The notes: generated by a model from the letters alone, not told the origin. DNA of 64,000 bases from Natronobacterium gregoryi SP2 (GCF_000230715.2 NC_019792.1:2170001-2234000); one strand, 5' to 3'; shown: positions 34,984-44,926, numbered from the stretch's first letter. Translations and numbers: made by a program.

Positions 34984-35274
34984 ATGGTATTGGACACGTT
35001 CGTCGCGGTCTTCGGGCTCGTGACGACGGCTGGGCTTTTCGGTTGGACCTATCGGGACGCTAGCCGCGTTTCGGTCTCGCGGCCGGTGCTGTGGGCTGGG
35101 ATCGTCGCGGGGGCCTTCGCCGTCGGGCTCGGACTCTACCTGTTCGCGACGGTGCCGATGACCGGTGTCATCCTCACTGCCAACACTGGACTCGTCCTCT
35201 ATGGGTTCGAACGCGAGGTCGTGAACGAAGACGACGAGCCAGCGGAGCCGGGAACGCTCCCGGAGCGGGAGTGA
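34984..35274 (+). CDS. small membrane protein of unknown function
   Basis: 96 residues with three hydrophobic segments (DTFVAVFGLVTTAGLFGWTY; PVLWAGIVAGAFAVGLGLYLF; MTGVILTANTGLVLYGF) and an acidic, Pro-rich tail. It starts at the ATG 49 bp after the phosphatase stop and ends 60 bp before twy1, so the three genes could be one transcript. No family recognised. Confidence 0.65.
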   Translation: MVLDTFVAVFGLVTTAGLFGWTYRDASRVSVSRPVLWAGIVAGAFAVGLGLYLFATVPMTGVILTANTGLVLYGFEREVVNEDDEPAEPGTLPERE

Positions 35275-35334
35275 TCGAACGCTCCGGTGTGGGACCACAC
35301 GTCTTTTGTCCGCGCCCGTCCAAGCGCGGGCAAC

Positions 35335-36345
35335 ATGAGCGAGCCCGCCGATTCCGGCGTCGGCCCGGGGATCGACGCAGACGACGGGGGACCGGCCCAG
35401 GTCTCGAGTCCGGACTATCACAGCGAGAACCATACGGCGGCCCAGACCTGTGGCTGGACGGCAAACGCCTTGCGTGGGGAGGGCAAGTGCTACAAGAATA
35501 TCTGGTACGGGATCGAGTCCCATCGCTGTATCCAGATGACTCCCGTGGTCAAGTGCAACGAACGCTGTGTCTTCTGCTGGCGCGACCACCAGGGCCACGC
35601 CTACGAATTGGGCGACGTCGAGTGGGACGACCCCGAGGCGGTCGTCGACGCTTCGATCGACCTCCAGAAGAAACTGCTGTCGGGCTTTGGCGGTAACGAC
35701 GAGGTTCCCCGCGAGGTCTTCGAGGAGGCGATGGAACCCCGCCACGTCGCTATCTCCCTGGACGGTGAACCGACGCTGTATCCCTACTTGCCGGAACTGC
35801 TCGAGGCGTTTCACGACCGCGACATCACGACCTTCCTCGTTTCGAACGGTACCAACCCCGACGTCCTCCGGGAGTGTGAGCCGACGCAACTGTACGTCAG
35901 CGTCGACGCCCCCGAACGCCACACCTTCGACGAGGTCGTCAAAGCCGTCGCGGACGACGCCTGGGAGCGACTGCTCGAGACGATGGCCGTTCTCGCCGAG
36001 AAAGACGAGACTCGCACCGTCTTGCGGACGACGCTCGTCGATGGTGAGAACATGCACCACCCCGACTGGTACGCCGGGTTCTATCGGCTGGCAGATCCCG
36101 ATTTCGTCGAGCTCAAGGCCTACATGCACGTCGGCCACTCACAGGGGCGACTCGACCGTTCCTCGATGCCGGACCACGAGACGGTCGCGGCGTTTGCCCG
36201 CGAGGTCGGCGAGTACATGCCCGAGTTCACGGAGTGCAAGGAGGTTCCGCCGTCGCGTGTCGCCTTGCTCTCGAAGACGGACGACACGTGGGTGCCGAAA
36301 CTGAAGAAAGAAAGCGAGTTCTGGGCACGGGAGCCCGACCGGTAA
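35335..36345 (+). CDS. twy1: 4-demethylwyosine synthase Twy1 (radical SAM)
   Basis: 336 residues. It catalyses the radical-SAM step of wyosine formation at G37 of tRNA-Phe, using pyruvate and N1-methylguanosine. Visible: the radical-SAM cysteines C74-x3-C78-x2-C81 in KCNERCVFCWRDH, the upstream GKCYKNIWYGIESHRCIQMTP that carries family cysteines for the second cluster, and the C-terminal ELKAYMHVGHSQGRL. Archaeal Twy1 lacks the flavodoxin domain of the eukaryotic enzyme, as here. The start MSEPADSG is preferred over a Met 16 codons upstream. Confidence 0.92.
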   Translation: MSEPADSGVGPGIDADDGGPAQVSSPDYHSENHTAAQTCGWTANALRGEGKCYKNIWYGIESHRCIQMTPVVKCNERCVFCWRDHQGHAYELGDVEWDDPEAVVDASIDLQKKLLSGFGGNDEVPREVFEEAMEPRHVAISLDGEPTLYPYLPELLEAFHDRDITTFLVSNGTNPDVLRECEPTQLYVSVDAPERHTFDEVVKAVADDAWERLLETMAVLAEKDETRTVLRTTLVDGENMHHPDWYAGFYRLADPDFVELKAYMHVGHSQGRLDRSSMPDHETVAAFAREVGEYMPEFTECKEVPPSRVALLSKTDDTWVPKLKKESEFWAREPDR

Positions 36346-36796
36346 CTGACACGACGGCAGCCGTCGGACGGCGAGACCGTTCTGATCGACCGGGCGGTAG
36401 ACGCGGAGGTGACGCCGATCGGTCCTCGATGCGTGGCGACGAGCGGTCGAGTCGACCGACGACGGAGTTGGTGGCTCTGCCTTTCTCGAGGGTGACACGT
36501 TGGTCGTATCGTCGGTGCTGTCCGAATCGTCGTGATGGTCGAGTCGGAGCTGTCCACGACGGGAACTCGTTGGCTGGCAGAGACCGAGCCGTCGGACGTG
36601 CTCGTGACCCTCGCGGAGACGTGGCTCCGTCTCGGGGAGTCTGTTGCCGACACGCTGTCAGTAGCCGACATCGGTGGCTTTTTGCGTCGGTCGTCCAATC
36701 GGACTCTACTGGGGAGACACCGACGCGCACCATAACGATTCTGGGGAGCGTTCCACTTTCGATATGCTTTTGGGGGACGACATCTAATCCGAAGCT
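36346..36796. other. 451-bp stretch with no convincing gene
   Basis: Several overlapping open frames exist, none with acidic composition, start context or recognisable motif. A short plus-strand frame at 36535-36735 (VESELSTTGTRWLAETEP...) is the best candidate for a remnant, but its support is weak. GATATGCTTTTG near 36762 may be the rbkR promoter. Confidence 0.5.
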
Positions 36797-37504
36797 ATGT
36801 CAGTTACATCGGAGTCCGCCGTCGGCCCCGACGAACTCGCCGCACTCAAGCTACTCGCACTCGAGGGCGGGCTCGAGGGCGACGTCAAACTCTCTTGTTC
36901 TCAACTCGCAGACCGACTCGAGGCGTCGAACCAGACCGCTTCGCGTCGACTCCAGCGACTCGAGGGGGCGTCCCTGATCGAACGTGACACCGTCAGCGAC
37001 GGGCAGTGGGTCACCGTTACCGAGGATGGCGAACGCGTTCTCCACGCCGAGTACGAGGACTACCGCCGCGTCTTCGAGACTAATTCGACGGTCGAACTCG
37101 AGGGGACTGTCACGAGCGGTATGGGTGAAGGCCGCCACTACATCTCACTGCCGGGGTACAAGCGACAGTTCGCGGACCGGCTGGGCTACGAGCCGTTCCC
37201 GGGGACGTTGAACCTGGATCTGCGGGAAGACAGTGTCCGGCGACGCAGTGCGATCAGTTCGCTCGAGCCGGTCTCTATCGACGGCTGGGAGGACGACGAG
37301 CGCACGTACGGTCCTGCAGTCTGCTATCCTGCGACGATCGAGACGAGCGAAGGGGAGAGCTACGAGAGCGCCCACACGATCGCCCCGGACCGCACTCACC
37401 ACGACGAGGACCAACTCGAGGTGATCGCGCCTGACAAACTCCGCGAGGACCTCGACCTCGAAGATGGGGACTTCGTTACCGTCCGCGTGGGTGATCGGCG
37501 ATGA
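36797..37504 (+). CDS. rbkR: CTP-dependent riboflavin kinase with N-terminal regulator domain (RbkR)
   Basis: 235 residues. An N-terminal winged-helix domain ([24 protein letters not shown], residues ~35-60) is fused to the archaeal riboflavin-kinase domain: [31 protein letters not shown], and ELEVIAP-like [23 protein letters not shown] near the end. It makes FMN with CTP as phosphate donor, and in archaea the N-terminal domain represses riboflavin genes. It overlaps ribB by four bases, matching that role. Confidence 0.92.
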   Translation: MSVTSESAVGPDELAALKLLALEGGLEGDVKLSCSQLADRLEASNQTASRRLQRLEGASLIERDTVSDGQWVTVTEDGERVLHAEYEDYRRVFETNSTVELEGTVTSGMGEGRHYISLPGYKRQFADRLGYEPFPGTLNLDLREDSVRRRSAISSLEPVSIDGWEDDERTYGPAVCYPATIETSEGESYESAHTIAPDRTHHDEDQLEVIAPDKLREDLDLEDGDFVTVRVGDRR

Positions 37505-38211
37505 CCGGAACCGACCACGCGGGTCCTCGGTCGGACGTCGGTGTCGACGAGAGCGACAGTCAGCCGGCCGATCCGATCGAGCGCGCTCTCGAGTCGCTGC
37601 GGGCCGGCGAACCGGTGCTCGTCCACGACGCTGCCGACCGCGAGGGTGAGACGGATCTCATCTATCACGCCGACGCCGTCACGGACGACGCCGTTGGCCG
37701 ACTGCGAAACGACGCCGGTGGGCTGATCTGTGTCGCATTCGCCCACGAGGTCGCGGAGGCGTTCGGCCTCCCGTTCTACACCGAGGCGGTCGACCACCCA
37801 GCGACTGCCGGTCACGACCTGGGGTACGACGAACGGTCGTCGTTCTCGCTGACGGTCAACCACCGCGACACCTACACGGGGATCACGGACACCGATCGCT
37901 CGCTGACGATCCGTTCGCTGGGCGACGCCGCCGCCAATCCGGGGGAGACGACGTTCAGCGAGGAGTTTCGCGTCCCCGGCCACGTCCACCTCCTGAAGGC
38001 CGCACCCGACCTGCTCGCTCAGCGAGAAGGCCACACCGAACTCGGCGTCGCGCTCGCCGACGCCGCCGACCTCTCGCCCGCAGTCGTCGTCTGTGAGATG
38101 TTAGACGACGAGACAGGCGAGGCGCTGTCTCCCGACGACGCCCGGGCGTACGCGACCCGCCACGACTTTTCGTATCTCGAGGGGCGAGACATCCTCGAGC
38201 GACTGGGTTAG
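37501..38211 (+). CDS. ribB: 3,4-dihydroxy-2-butanone-4-phosphate synthase RibB
   Basis: 236 residues. It converts ribulose-5-phosphate to the four-carbon unit of riboflavin. Motifs: [23 protein letters not shown] (acidic active-site loop), GGLICVAF, and the C-terminal [24 protein letters not shown]. It starts with ATGA overlapping the rbkR stop, so the pair is one operon. The last four bases overlap the convergent gene at 38208. Confidence 0.92.
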   Translation: MTGTDHAGPRSDVGVDESDSQPADPIERALESLRAGEPVLVHDAADREGETDLIYHADAVTDDAVGRLRNDAGGLICVAFAHEVAEAFGLPFYTEAVDHPATAGHDLGYDERSSFSLTVNHRDTYTGITDTDRSLTIRSLGDAAANPGETTFSEEFRVPGHVHLLKAAPDLLAQREGHTELGVALADAADLSPAVVVCEMLDDETGEALSPDDARAYATRHDFSYLEGRDILERLG

Positions 38212-38567
38212 TCGTCAGAGCCGAGCGCCGACTCGCTCGCGGGTTCGTCGGTTCCGGGCCCGCTCCGGTAGACGGCATAGAGTATCAAGACGGCGATCGT
38301 GAGGTCGACGCCGTGTTCGACGAGGTGGTGGATGGTCATGGGTACGACTCCGAACGCAGTGCCGAGCCCGACGAACGACCGTCCCACGAGCAGCCCGAGC
38401 ACGATCGTGATCAACAGATAGCGAAGCGATCGACGCCGCGAGTAAGCGACCACGCCACAGAGAAAGAGAATCGTCGTCCCCAGCACTGCCAGTACGATCA
38501 CCGCGAGCAGGATCGGTGCGAGTTCGGGATCTAGCCAGCCGACCTCGAACGGACTCGTGTGCTCCAT
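38208..38567 (-). CDS. small four-segment membrane protein
   Basis: 119 residues with about three to four membrane segments (LAPILLAVIVLAVLGTTILFLCGVVAY; LRYLLITIVLGLLVGRSFVG; VDLTIAVLILYAVY) and a charged C-terminal tail. It resembles haloarchaeal membrane proteins (DUF7471 type) that often stand beside an HTH gene, as here: the two-winged-helix regulator at 38729 is divergent. The function is unknown. Confidence 0.7.
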   Translation of the reverse strand: MEHTSPFEVGWLDPELAPILLAVIVLAVLGTTILFLCGVVAYSRRRSLRYLLITIVLGLLVGRSFVGLGTAFGVVPMTIHHLVEHGVDLTIAVLILYAVYRSGPGTDEPASESALGSDD

Positions 38568-38728
38568 GCCCCTCGGTAGTACCGAGCAGTTGCCGACGTA
38601 TGTACTTTTACTGTTCGGCAGGTGATACGTACTCCCGTCGTATGACCCGTTCTCAATTACCGGGAACGGGCGAAAGCCGTTATCAGCGTCCCCCCTCTAC
38701 TCACGGATAGTTACCGGTCGAGCAATCT

Positions 38729-39256
38729 ATGAACGAGACTAGACGCCAGATCAGAGTACACGTTCAGCGCAACGCTGGCATTCACTTCAACGAACTCGTC
38801 AGGGAGTCCGACTTCGCGCCAGGGCAGATCCAGTATCACGTCCGGCGACTGCTCTCTCAGGACGAACTCGTCCGCGGCGAGTACTACGGCCGGACCCACT
38901 ACTATCCACTCGGCTACGACGAGTGGGAACGGGCCGCACTGGCGCTGTTTCGCCGCGAAACGGCCCGCGAAATCGTCGTCTACCTGATCGAACACGACTC
39001 GGTCGCACCGAGCGAGGTCGCGGATGCCCTCGAAGTCGCTCGCAGCACCCTGGAGTACCACCTCGATCGGCTCGTCGAACGCGATATCGTCGAGAAACGG
39101 TACGACCACCGGAGCCGAGTGTTGCTCTCGCTTGCCAACCCCGAACGGACCGGCGAGTTGCTCTCGGAGGTCGAACCGACCGTTCCCGATCGGCTGCTCG
39201 ACCGGTTTACCCGGCTGGTCGACGAACTGCTCGAGGGGACGCCCGACCCCCAGTAA
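38729..39256 (+). CDS. transcriptional regulator with two winged-helix domains
   Basis: 175 residues. The first wHTH (IRVHVQRNAGIHFNELVRESDFAPGQIQYHVRRLLSQDELV) is followed by TRREIVVYL-like AREIVVYLIEHDSVAPSEVADALEVARSTLEYHLDRLVERDIV, a second wHTH. The architecture is common in haloarchaeal regulators of membrane or stress functions. It is divergent from the small membrane protein gene, its most likely target. Confidence 0.8.
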   Translation: MNETRRQIRVHVQRNAGIHFNELVRESDFAPGQIQYHVRRLLSQDELVRGEYYGRTHYYPLGYDEWERAALALFRRETAREIVVYLIEHDSVAPSEVADALEVARSTLEYHLDRLVERDIVEKRYDHRSRVLLSLANPERTGELLSEVEPTVPDRLLDRFTRLVDELLEGTPDPQ

Positions 39257-39353
39257 CGGAAGCGTCCGGGTTCCGTTTCGTTTCGTCTCGTCACTGTCGG
39301 TTCGCTGCGAAAATCGCGAACACTTAGTATGGTGGCTTTCGACACACACGAGC

Positions 39354-40283
39354 ATGGGATTCGACGAGATGGACGTCGACACGATCTGGATGGACGGCGA
39401 GTTCGTCGACTGGGAGGACGCACAGATCCACGTGCTCACTCACGGTCTCCACTACGGCAGCGGCATCTTCGAGGGGGCACGCTGTTACGACACCGAGAAC
39501 GGGGCCGCGCTCTTTCGCTGGGAGGAACACCTAGAGCGGTTCTATCAGTCCGCGAAACCGTACGAACTCGAGATCGATCACACGAAAGCGGAACTCACCG
39601 ACGCCACCAAAACGCTCATTCGGCGCCAGGATCTCGCCTCCTGTTATGTCCGTCCGATCGCGTTCTACGGCTACGACTCGCTCGGTGTCAGCCCGGACGG
39701 CTGTCCCACTCAGACCGCCATCGCCGTCTGGCCCTGGGGTGCCTACCTCGGCGAGGACGCCCTCGAGAACGGCATCGACGTGATGGTCTCTTCCTGGCGG
39801 AAACACGCCTCGAGCCAGATTCCGACCAACGCCAAGACGACGGGGCTGTACGTCAACAGCATGCTCGCTGGTGAGGAGGCCCGCCGCAACGGATACGCGG
39901 AAGCGATCGTCCTCAACAAGGAAGGCAACGTCGCAGAAGGCCCCGGTGAGAACCTCTTTCTGGTCCGGGACGGCGAGATCTACACGCCCGGCCTCTCGGA
40001 GTCGATTCTCGACGGCATCACCCGCGACGCCGTGATCACGCTCGCGGAAGACCTCGGCTACACGGTCCACGACGACGTCTCGATCTCTCGTGGCGAACTC
40101 AACACGGCCGACGAACTGTTCTTTACCGGCTCTGCGGCCGAAGTTACGCCGATCCGGAAAGTCGACAACGTCGTCGTCGGCGACGGGTCCCGTGGCCCGG
40201 TCACCGAAGAGCTCCAGTCGACGTTCTTCGAGGTCGTCGAGCGACGGACCGACAAGTACGACGAGTGGTTCGAGTACGTCTAA
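39354..40283 (+). CDS. ilvE: branched-chain amino-acid aminotransferase IlvE
   Basis: 309 residues, fold-type IV PLP enzyme. Motifs: DAQIHVLTHGLHYGSGIFEGARCY at the N-terminus, YVRPIAFYGYDSLGV, the PLP Lys in QIPTNAKTTGLYVNS, EAIVLNKEGNVAEGPGENLF and the EVTPI loop (GSAAEVTPIRKVD). It transaminates Val, Leu and Ile. The ATG at 39354 is used; MDVDTIWM five codons later is possible. An R1 right half follows 20-57 bp after the stop. Confidence 0.9.
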   Translation: MGFDEMDVDTIWMDGEFVDWEDAQIHVLTHGLHYGSGIFEGARCYDTENGAALFRWEEHLERFYQSAKPYELEIDHTKAELTDATKTLIRRQDLASCYVRPIAFYGYDSLGVSPDGCPTQTAIAVWPWGAYLGEDALENGIDVMVSSWRKHASSQIPTNAKTTGLYVNSMLAGEEARRNGYAEAIVLNKEGNVAEGPGENLFLVRDGEIYTPGLSESILDGITRDAVITLAEDLGYTVHDDVSISRGELNTADELFFTGSAAEVTPIRKVDNVVVGDGSRGPVTEELQSTFFEVVERRTDKYDEWFEYV

Positions 40284-40302
40284 GCGGCTGGATAGACCAG
40301 TA

Positions 40303-40341
40303 CGGTCGCGTCGGGACATCGGGACAGCAGTCCGTCTCAGT
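40303..40341. repeat. R1 repeat, right half
   Basis: GTCGGGACATCGGGACAGCAGTCCGTCTCA is the right arm of R1 with little of the left arm. Its end supplies the TGA stop (reverse strand, 40337-40339) of the GNAT gene. Confidence 0.7.
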
Positions 40342-41431
40342 CGGTCACTTCCAGAAACGAGACGCGCCAGTTGTCACGCGCCGTCAGTTCGTTCCGTGAA
40401 ACCGGCGGCGTCTCGCCGTCGCGCTCGAGCGGACGCACCGCAAGGTACGTCGGATCGGCAACGCGGGAGAGGATCGGGTTCCGGTAGCGGACGAACCCGA
40501 ACTCGTTCAGCAACGTCGGGGGGAGAACGTCGTTGGCGACAGTCATCACTGCGGCCGACTCGTTGTCGGCGACGGCCGCCGAGAGCAACTCGGGAAACGC
40601 CTCGTGGTCGCCGGTCGCCGGGAGGGCGTCCATGAGCTTGACAGCTCGCCCGGTCTCGGTTCTCGTGACCAGCGCGGCGACTGGACGGTCGTCACACCGC
40701 GCCACGTACACCGTATGGTCGTAGTTCGGTGCGTCCAAAACCCACCGGTAGAAACGGGCGTCGCGGTAGACGTGCAGCCGGTCGGGAACGTGAGACTCGT
40801 ACAGCGACTCGAGAACGGCGGCCGGAGCCGACGAGTGACGGTCGATATCGAACCGGTCCGGCGTCGTCGCGAGACGGTCTCTGGCGGTGAGATACGCCCG
40901 CGACAGCGCAGTGAGCGGTCGCTCGAGCGACGCGGGAACGGCGTCGTCGGACAGGAACTCGTGTGGCCGCTGCAGCCGATACTGCATGGGAACGACGTCG
41001 ACCGCCCGCCAGCCGAGTTTCTCCTGGGCACCCAGCGACGCGTCGTTCGGGAAGTTGAAGAAAAACGCTGGCTCTCGGTCGCGGTACGTTTCGATCGCTT
41101 TCCTCGTAACCCTGGAGTACAAGCCTTTTCGGCGGTGGTCCGGGTGAACGAGTGCGTCGACTGGCTTGAGCGCGGGGACGACTTCGTCCCGGCACCGAAC
41201 GGGATAGGGAAGATACCCCTGGGCTGCGACGACCTCGCCGTCGCGTTCGGCGAGCGTGATCGGGACGTGAGAGAGTGAGGGGGTCTCGACGTACTTCCAC
41301 TCGAACCAGTCGGTTCCCGACCGATGCTCCCACGCCGTTTCGAACAGCGACAGGACGCTCTCGCGGTCACCGTCCGCGTATCGTCTGACGACGTACTCGT
41401 CGGTCTGGTCGCGAGCGACACTACGTGACAT
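40337..41431 (-). CDS. GNAT-family N-acetyltransferase
   Basis: 364 residues. The N-terminal GNAT domain has YVVRRYADGDRESVLSLFETAW, a first conserved strand (VVAAQGYLPYPV) and the acetyl-CoA loop ALVHPDHRRKGLYSRVTRKAIE (motif A, near residues 90-115). The C-terminal half resembles a second GNAT-like lobe, as in several haloarchaeal two-lobe acetyltransferases. The substrate is unknown. Its stop codon lies in an R1 repeat. Confidence 0.8.
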   Translation of the reverse strand: MSRSVARDQTDEYVVRRYADGDRESVLSLFETAWEHRSGTDWFEWKYVETPSLSHVPITLAERDGEVVAAQGYLPYPVRCRDEVVPALKPVDALVHPDHRRKGLYSRVTRKAIETYRDREPAFFFNFPNDASLGAQEKLGWRAVDVVPMQYRLQRPHEFLSDDAVPASLERPLTALSRAYLTARDRLATTPDRFDIDRHSSAPAAVLESLYESHVPDRLHVYRDARFYRWVLDAPNYDHTVYVARCDDRPVAALVTRTETGRAVKLMDALPATGDHEAFPELLSAAVADNESAAVMTVANDVLPPTLLNEFGFVRYRNPILSRVADPTYLAVRPLERDGETPPVSRNELTARDNWRVSFLEVTD

Positions 41432-41532
41432 TCGATGGGACTGTCACGAGAGCACAGTATCGTTATGCGTCTCGTTCCCAGAGCTAGTGCTGGATTACCG
41501 GCCCGGCCGGGTCCGAACGAGCGCCAGCGCGA

Positions 41533-43326
41533 TCACTCGAGCAGCGACTCCAGTTCGTCGAGTCGCGTCCCGTACGTTTCGAGTGCGCGGTCGATCGGCT
41601 CGGACGTACTCATGTCGACACCGGCGGTCCGCAGCAACTCGAGTGGGTACTCTCGAGAGCCCTGGCGGAGGAACTCGAGGTAGTCTTCGGCCGCGGTGTC
41701 GCCTTCCTCGAAGATGCGGTCGGTGATCGCCAGGGCGGCGGAGATGCCGGTCGCGTACTGGTAGACGTAGAACGCCCGGTAGAAGTGGGGGATGCGCATC
41801 CACTCGCGGGCGATGTGGTCGTCGATGGCTGCGGGCTCGTAGTAGTCGGCTTTGAGTCCCTCGTAGAGGTCGTCCAGCCGATCCGCGGTGAGTGGTTTGC
41901 CCTCCTCTTCGAGTTTGTGGGCTTCGTGTTCGAACTCGGCGAACAGCGTCTGACGGTACAGTGTCGACCGAACTCGCTCGAGGAACTCGTTGAGGACGGC
42001 CTTGCGGAACTCGGGGTCGTCGACGGTCTCGAGGAGATGGTTCGTCAGCAAGGCCTCGTTGACCGTACTTGCGACCTCGGCGACGAAAATCTCGTAACTC
42101 GAGTAGACGTAGGGTTGTCGGTCTTTCGTGAACTGGGAGTGCATCGAGTGGCCGAGTTCGTGGGCCAGCGTGTACATCGAGGCGACGTCGTCTTGGTAGT
42201 TCATCAGGATAAACGGCTGGGTGTCGTAGGTACCACTCGAGTAGGCCCCCGACCGCTTGCCCTCGTTCTCGTAGACGTCGACCCAGCGCGACTCCAGGCC
42301 CTCGGCGACGCGGGACTGGTACTCTTCGCCCAGTGGCTCGAGCGCGTCGACGACGTACTCGGCGGCCTGATCGTACTCGAGGGCAGGCCCTTCGTCGCCG
42401 GTCAGGGGCATGTAGAGGTCCCACATCTGGAGGTCGTCGACGTCGAGGGCCTCGCGTTTGAGTTCGGCGTGGCGGTGGAGCTTGTCGTGGTTGTCCCGAA
42501 CTGTCTCGACGAGCGTGTCGTAGACGTCGACGGGGACGTTCGGCCCGTCGAGTGCAGCTTCGCGGGCGGTGTCGTAGTTGCGCGCCTGCGCCAGTTTCAC
42601 GTCTGCTTTGACGCTGTTCTTGTAGGCCGTCGCGACGGTGTTTCGCATCGACCCCCACTCCTCGAAGTACGCCTCGTAGACCTGCTGGCGGAACTCGCGG
42701 TCGGATCGCTTGAGCAGATTGGTGAAGTTACTCTGGGTGATCTCGACGGCCTCGCCGTCGGGGTCCTCGACGGTGGGGAACTCCATGTCCGCGTTCGAAA
42801 GCATGTTGTAGACGTCTCCAGTTGCACCCGTAACTTCGCTCAGATCGGCCAGCAGTTCCTCGACCGCCGCCGAGCGGGTGTGGGGTTTCATCCGGAGCAC
42901 GTCGTCGACGTAGTGGTCGTAGGTCTCGAGGTCCGGCTCCGCCTCGACCAGCTCGTCGAACGCTTCGCGGGTCAGTTCCTGGAGTTCGGGTTCGATGAAA
43001 GAGGCTGCGGATTCGGCGTCGGCAGCGAGCGACTGTGCGCGGGCGGTCAGCGCCTGGTAGTGTTGGTCCGTGGTGTCTTCGTCTCGCCGCATCCGGGCGT
43101 AGGCCGAGACGGTCTCGACCTCGCGCATGACCGACTCGTACAGTTCGAGGACCGAAAGCAGCGTTTCGGCGTCGTCGGTGACCGCTCCCTCGTAGCGCTC
43201 GAGGTCCGCGATGCGGTCGGCGACCGCGTCGTAGGCTTGCTCCCAGTCGTCGTCGGTCGCGTAGATACTCTCGAGATCCCAGATGTACTGCTCGTCGATC
43301 TCCGAGCGGTCGGGGACTGAACTCAT
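41533..43326 (-). CDS. pepF: oligoendopeptidase F (M3B metallopeptidase)
   Basis: 597 residues. M3 zinc peptidase with HELGH near residue 387 (TLAHELGHSMHSQFT) and the third ligand in FVAEVASTVNEALL about 30 residues later, plus GRRSGAYSSGTYDTQPFILMNYQ-type substrate loop and the helical N-terminal cap (DLESIYATDDDWEQAYD). It degrades short peptides in the cytoplasm. The length is typical of the family (about 600). Confidence 0.92.
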   Translation of the reverse strand: MSSVPDRSEIDEQYIWDLESIYATDDDWEQAYDAVADRIADLERYEGAVTDDAETLLSVLELYESVMREVETVSAYARMRRDEDTTDQHYQALTARAQSLAADAESAASFIEPELQELTREAFDELVEAEPDLETYDHYVDDVLRMKPHTRSAAVEELLADLSEVTGATGDVYNMLSNADMEFPTVEDPDGEAVEITQSNFTNLLKRSDREFRQQVYEAYFEEWGSMRNTVATAYKNSVKADVKLAQARNYDTAREAALDGPNVPVDVYDTLVETVRDNHDKLHRHAELKREALDVDDLQMWDLYMPLTGDEGPALEYDQAAEYVVDALEPLGEEYQSRVAEGLESRWVDVYENEGKRSGAYSSGTYDTQPFILMNYQDDVASMYTLAHELGHSMHSQFTKDRQPYVYSSYEIFVAEVASTVNEALLTNHLLETVDDPEFRKAVLNEFLERVRSTLYRQTLFAEFEHEAHKLEEEGKPLTADRLDDLYEGLKADYYEPAAIDDHIAREWMRIPHFYRAFYVYQYATGISAALAITDRIFEEGDTAAEDYLEFLRQGSREYPLELLRTAGVDMSTSEPIDRALETYGTRLDELESLLE

Positions 43327-43436
43327 ACCACGAGCTTCGAAACGACAGTGGTAAAACGTATCGGAGTCGCCGATCGCTCCAGCAGGCCCGACGGCTTTTG
43401 TCGGTTCGTGGGCGTCTCGCCGGCCATAAACGAGCG

Positions 43437-44609
43437 CGACGCGACCGACACGGACGACACGACCTCGAATCGGCCTCTCGAGCGGGCGCTCGGCCGTGCC
43501 TGGCGCGACGCCCGTTCTTGGGGCCTGCCGACCGAACTAACTCAGCCTCCCCCAGAGGGGTGGCTCCGAACACGAGCGCCGAGTGGCGGAACTCGTCGCC
43601 AACACGGTCGCGGATGCTGGCCTCGAGAACGTCGGAAAGCGGGAGTCCCGATGCAACACTGACAGCGCGGCCACACCGAATTCACTGTCTACCGTGAGGA
43701 CGGCCCCGATCGTCCGTTCGCGGCGAGTGCACTCCCGTACTCGCCGTCCGGCGACGTGGAGGCGGCTGGTCGACGCCGGCTACGGGACGCCCGAAGAGAT
43801 CGCAGCGGCCGACCTCGAGGGAGCGATCGCCGGCGAGGCGGCCGTTCCGGGGATCGGCGTCAGCGCCGAGACAGGTGACTGGCTCGTCGAGTACGCCGAG
43901 GGGAGCACTCGCACACGAATCCAGGTCGTGGTGACGACCAACGCGGGCTCGAGCCGGAACGTCACCGGCACGATCGGTCCCGACACCGACGAGGAAGTGG
44001 TGGTGGTCGCTCACTACGACAGCCACGACGTCGCCGAAAGTGCGCTCGACAACGGCTGTGGGATCGCGACGGTCGCGGATGCAGCGTCGATCCTCTCGAC
44101 GGTTGCGAGCGAACTCGACTGTCGGGTCCGGTTCGCCGGCGTCAACTGCGAGGAGATCGGGCTGCTCGGTGCGGAGGCGCTGGCCGGCGACCTCGCCCTC
44201 GAGTCGATCCGTGCGGTGGTCAACGTCGACGGTGCGGGCCGGTTCCGGAACCGCGTGGCGATGACTCGTACGGTTTGTTGTCAGTCAGTTCCACCGCGAC
44301 CGCGGGCAGGCTCGCGGTCGCGCCGGGACAGCGGGACAGCAGTCCGTATCACTGCAACTGCACAGCAATCCACCCGTAGGCGGCGATTGCGGGCGTGGCT
44401 GGGGCCACACCGCGGCCGACACACGCGACACGGTCGACCCGCGAAATCTGCGGGAACACGCCATGTTGACGGCACTGCTAGTGCTCGAGTTGATAGACGA
44501 GCCGATCCTCCGGGTCGACGCAGCGAAACTCCGGAAACAGTTCCGAGAGTAGGACTACGAGCCGGAGATGTGGGCCTCGAGGATCTGGCCCGAGGGCTGG
44601 GACAGCTAG
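43437..44609 (+). pseudogene. decayed M28-family aminopeptidase with an R1 repeat in place of its middle
   Basis: Pieces of a haloarchaeal M28 peptidase are in order but in different frames. They are RRVAELVANTVADAGLENVGKRE (about 43567-43641), FAASALPYSPSGDVEA, LVDAGYGTPEEIAAADLEG, then a long stretch with the metal-binding VVVAHYDSHDVAESALDNGCGIATV and NCEEIGLLGAEALAGDL. After VVNVDGAGRF the frame meets an R1 repeat (44265-44351). Coding resumes at GRGWGHTAADTRDTVDPRNLREHAM, with a TAG before DYEPEMWA. The HPFSDHW-type segment expected between is absent. At least two frameshifts, one stop and one replacement make it non-functional. Confidence 0.85.
44265..44351. repeat. R1 palindromic repeat inside the M28 pseudogene
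   Basis: Arms TCGTACGGTTTGTTGTC and GACAGCAGTCCGTATCA flank a perfect 10-bp inner stem (CGCGACCGCG / CGCGGTCGCG). It interrupts the peptidase homology. Confidence 0.85.
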
Positions 44610-44926
44610 AACGGCGTCTCCGGCGGTACGTCTCGCGAGGTCTCCTCGCCCAGCTCGTCGAAGCCGGTCGTGACCGCCACCGATTCGATCGCCTCGATGT
44701 CGCTCGGGAGCCGTCGCTGGATCGCCTGGGTCGTCATCGGACTGACGCCACAGCCGCTGCACGCGCCGCTCAGGTTGATCTCGACGTGGCCTGCCGCTAC
44801 GTCGACCTCGACGATCGAGAAGTCGCCGCCGTGGCCCTGAATCTGCGGGAAGTTACGCGCCAGAAACGTCGAAACAGCGTTTCGAACGTCGTCTTCCGTG
44901 GCGTCCCCGCTTTCGGAGTGGCTCAT
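44606..44926 (-). CDS. NifU C-terminal-domain iron-sulfur scaffold protein
   Basis: 106 residues. The NifU/Nfu domain is seen in LARNFPQIQGHGGDFSIVEVDVAAGHVEINLSG and the cluster-binding ACSGCGVSPMTTQAIQRRL (Cys-x2-Cys). It would carry and deliver 4Fe-4S clusters. The start MSHSESG is preferred over a longer frame with poor coding character. Its 3' end overlaps the last bases of the M28 pseudogene. Confidence 0.85.
   Translation of the reverse strand: MSHSESGDATEDDVRNAVSTFLARNFPQIQGHGGDFSIVEVDVAAGHVEINLSGACSGCGVSPMTTQAIQRRLPSDIEAIESVAVTTGFDELGEETSRDVPPETPF

Noticed and set aside
36120-36977. Overlapping frames between twy1 and rbkR
   Set aside because: They overlap known genes at one or both ends, lack acidic composition, and none has a motif; treated as non-coding.
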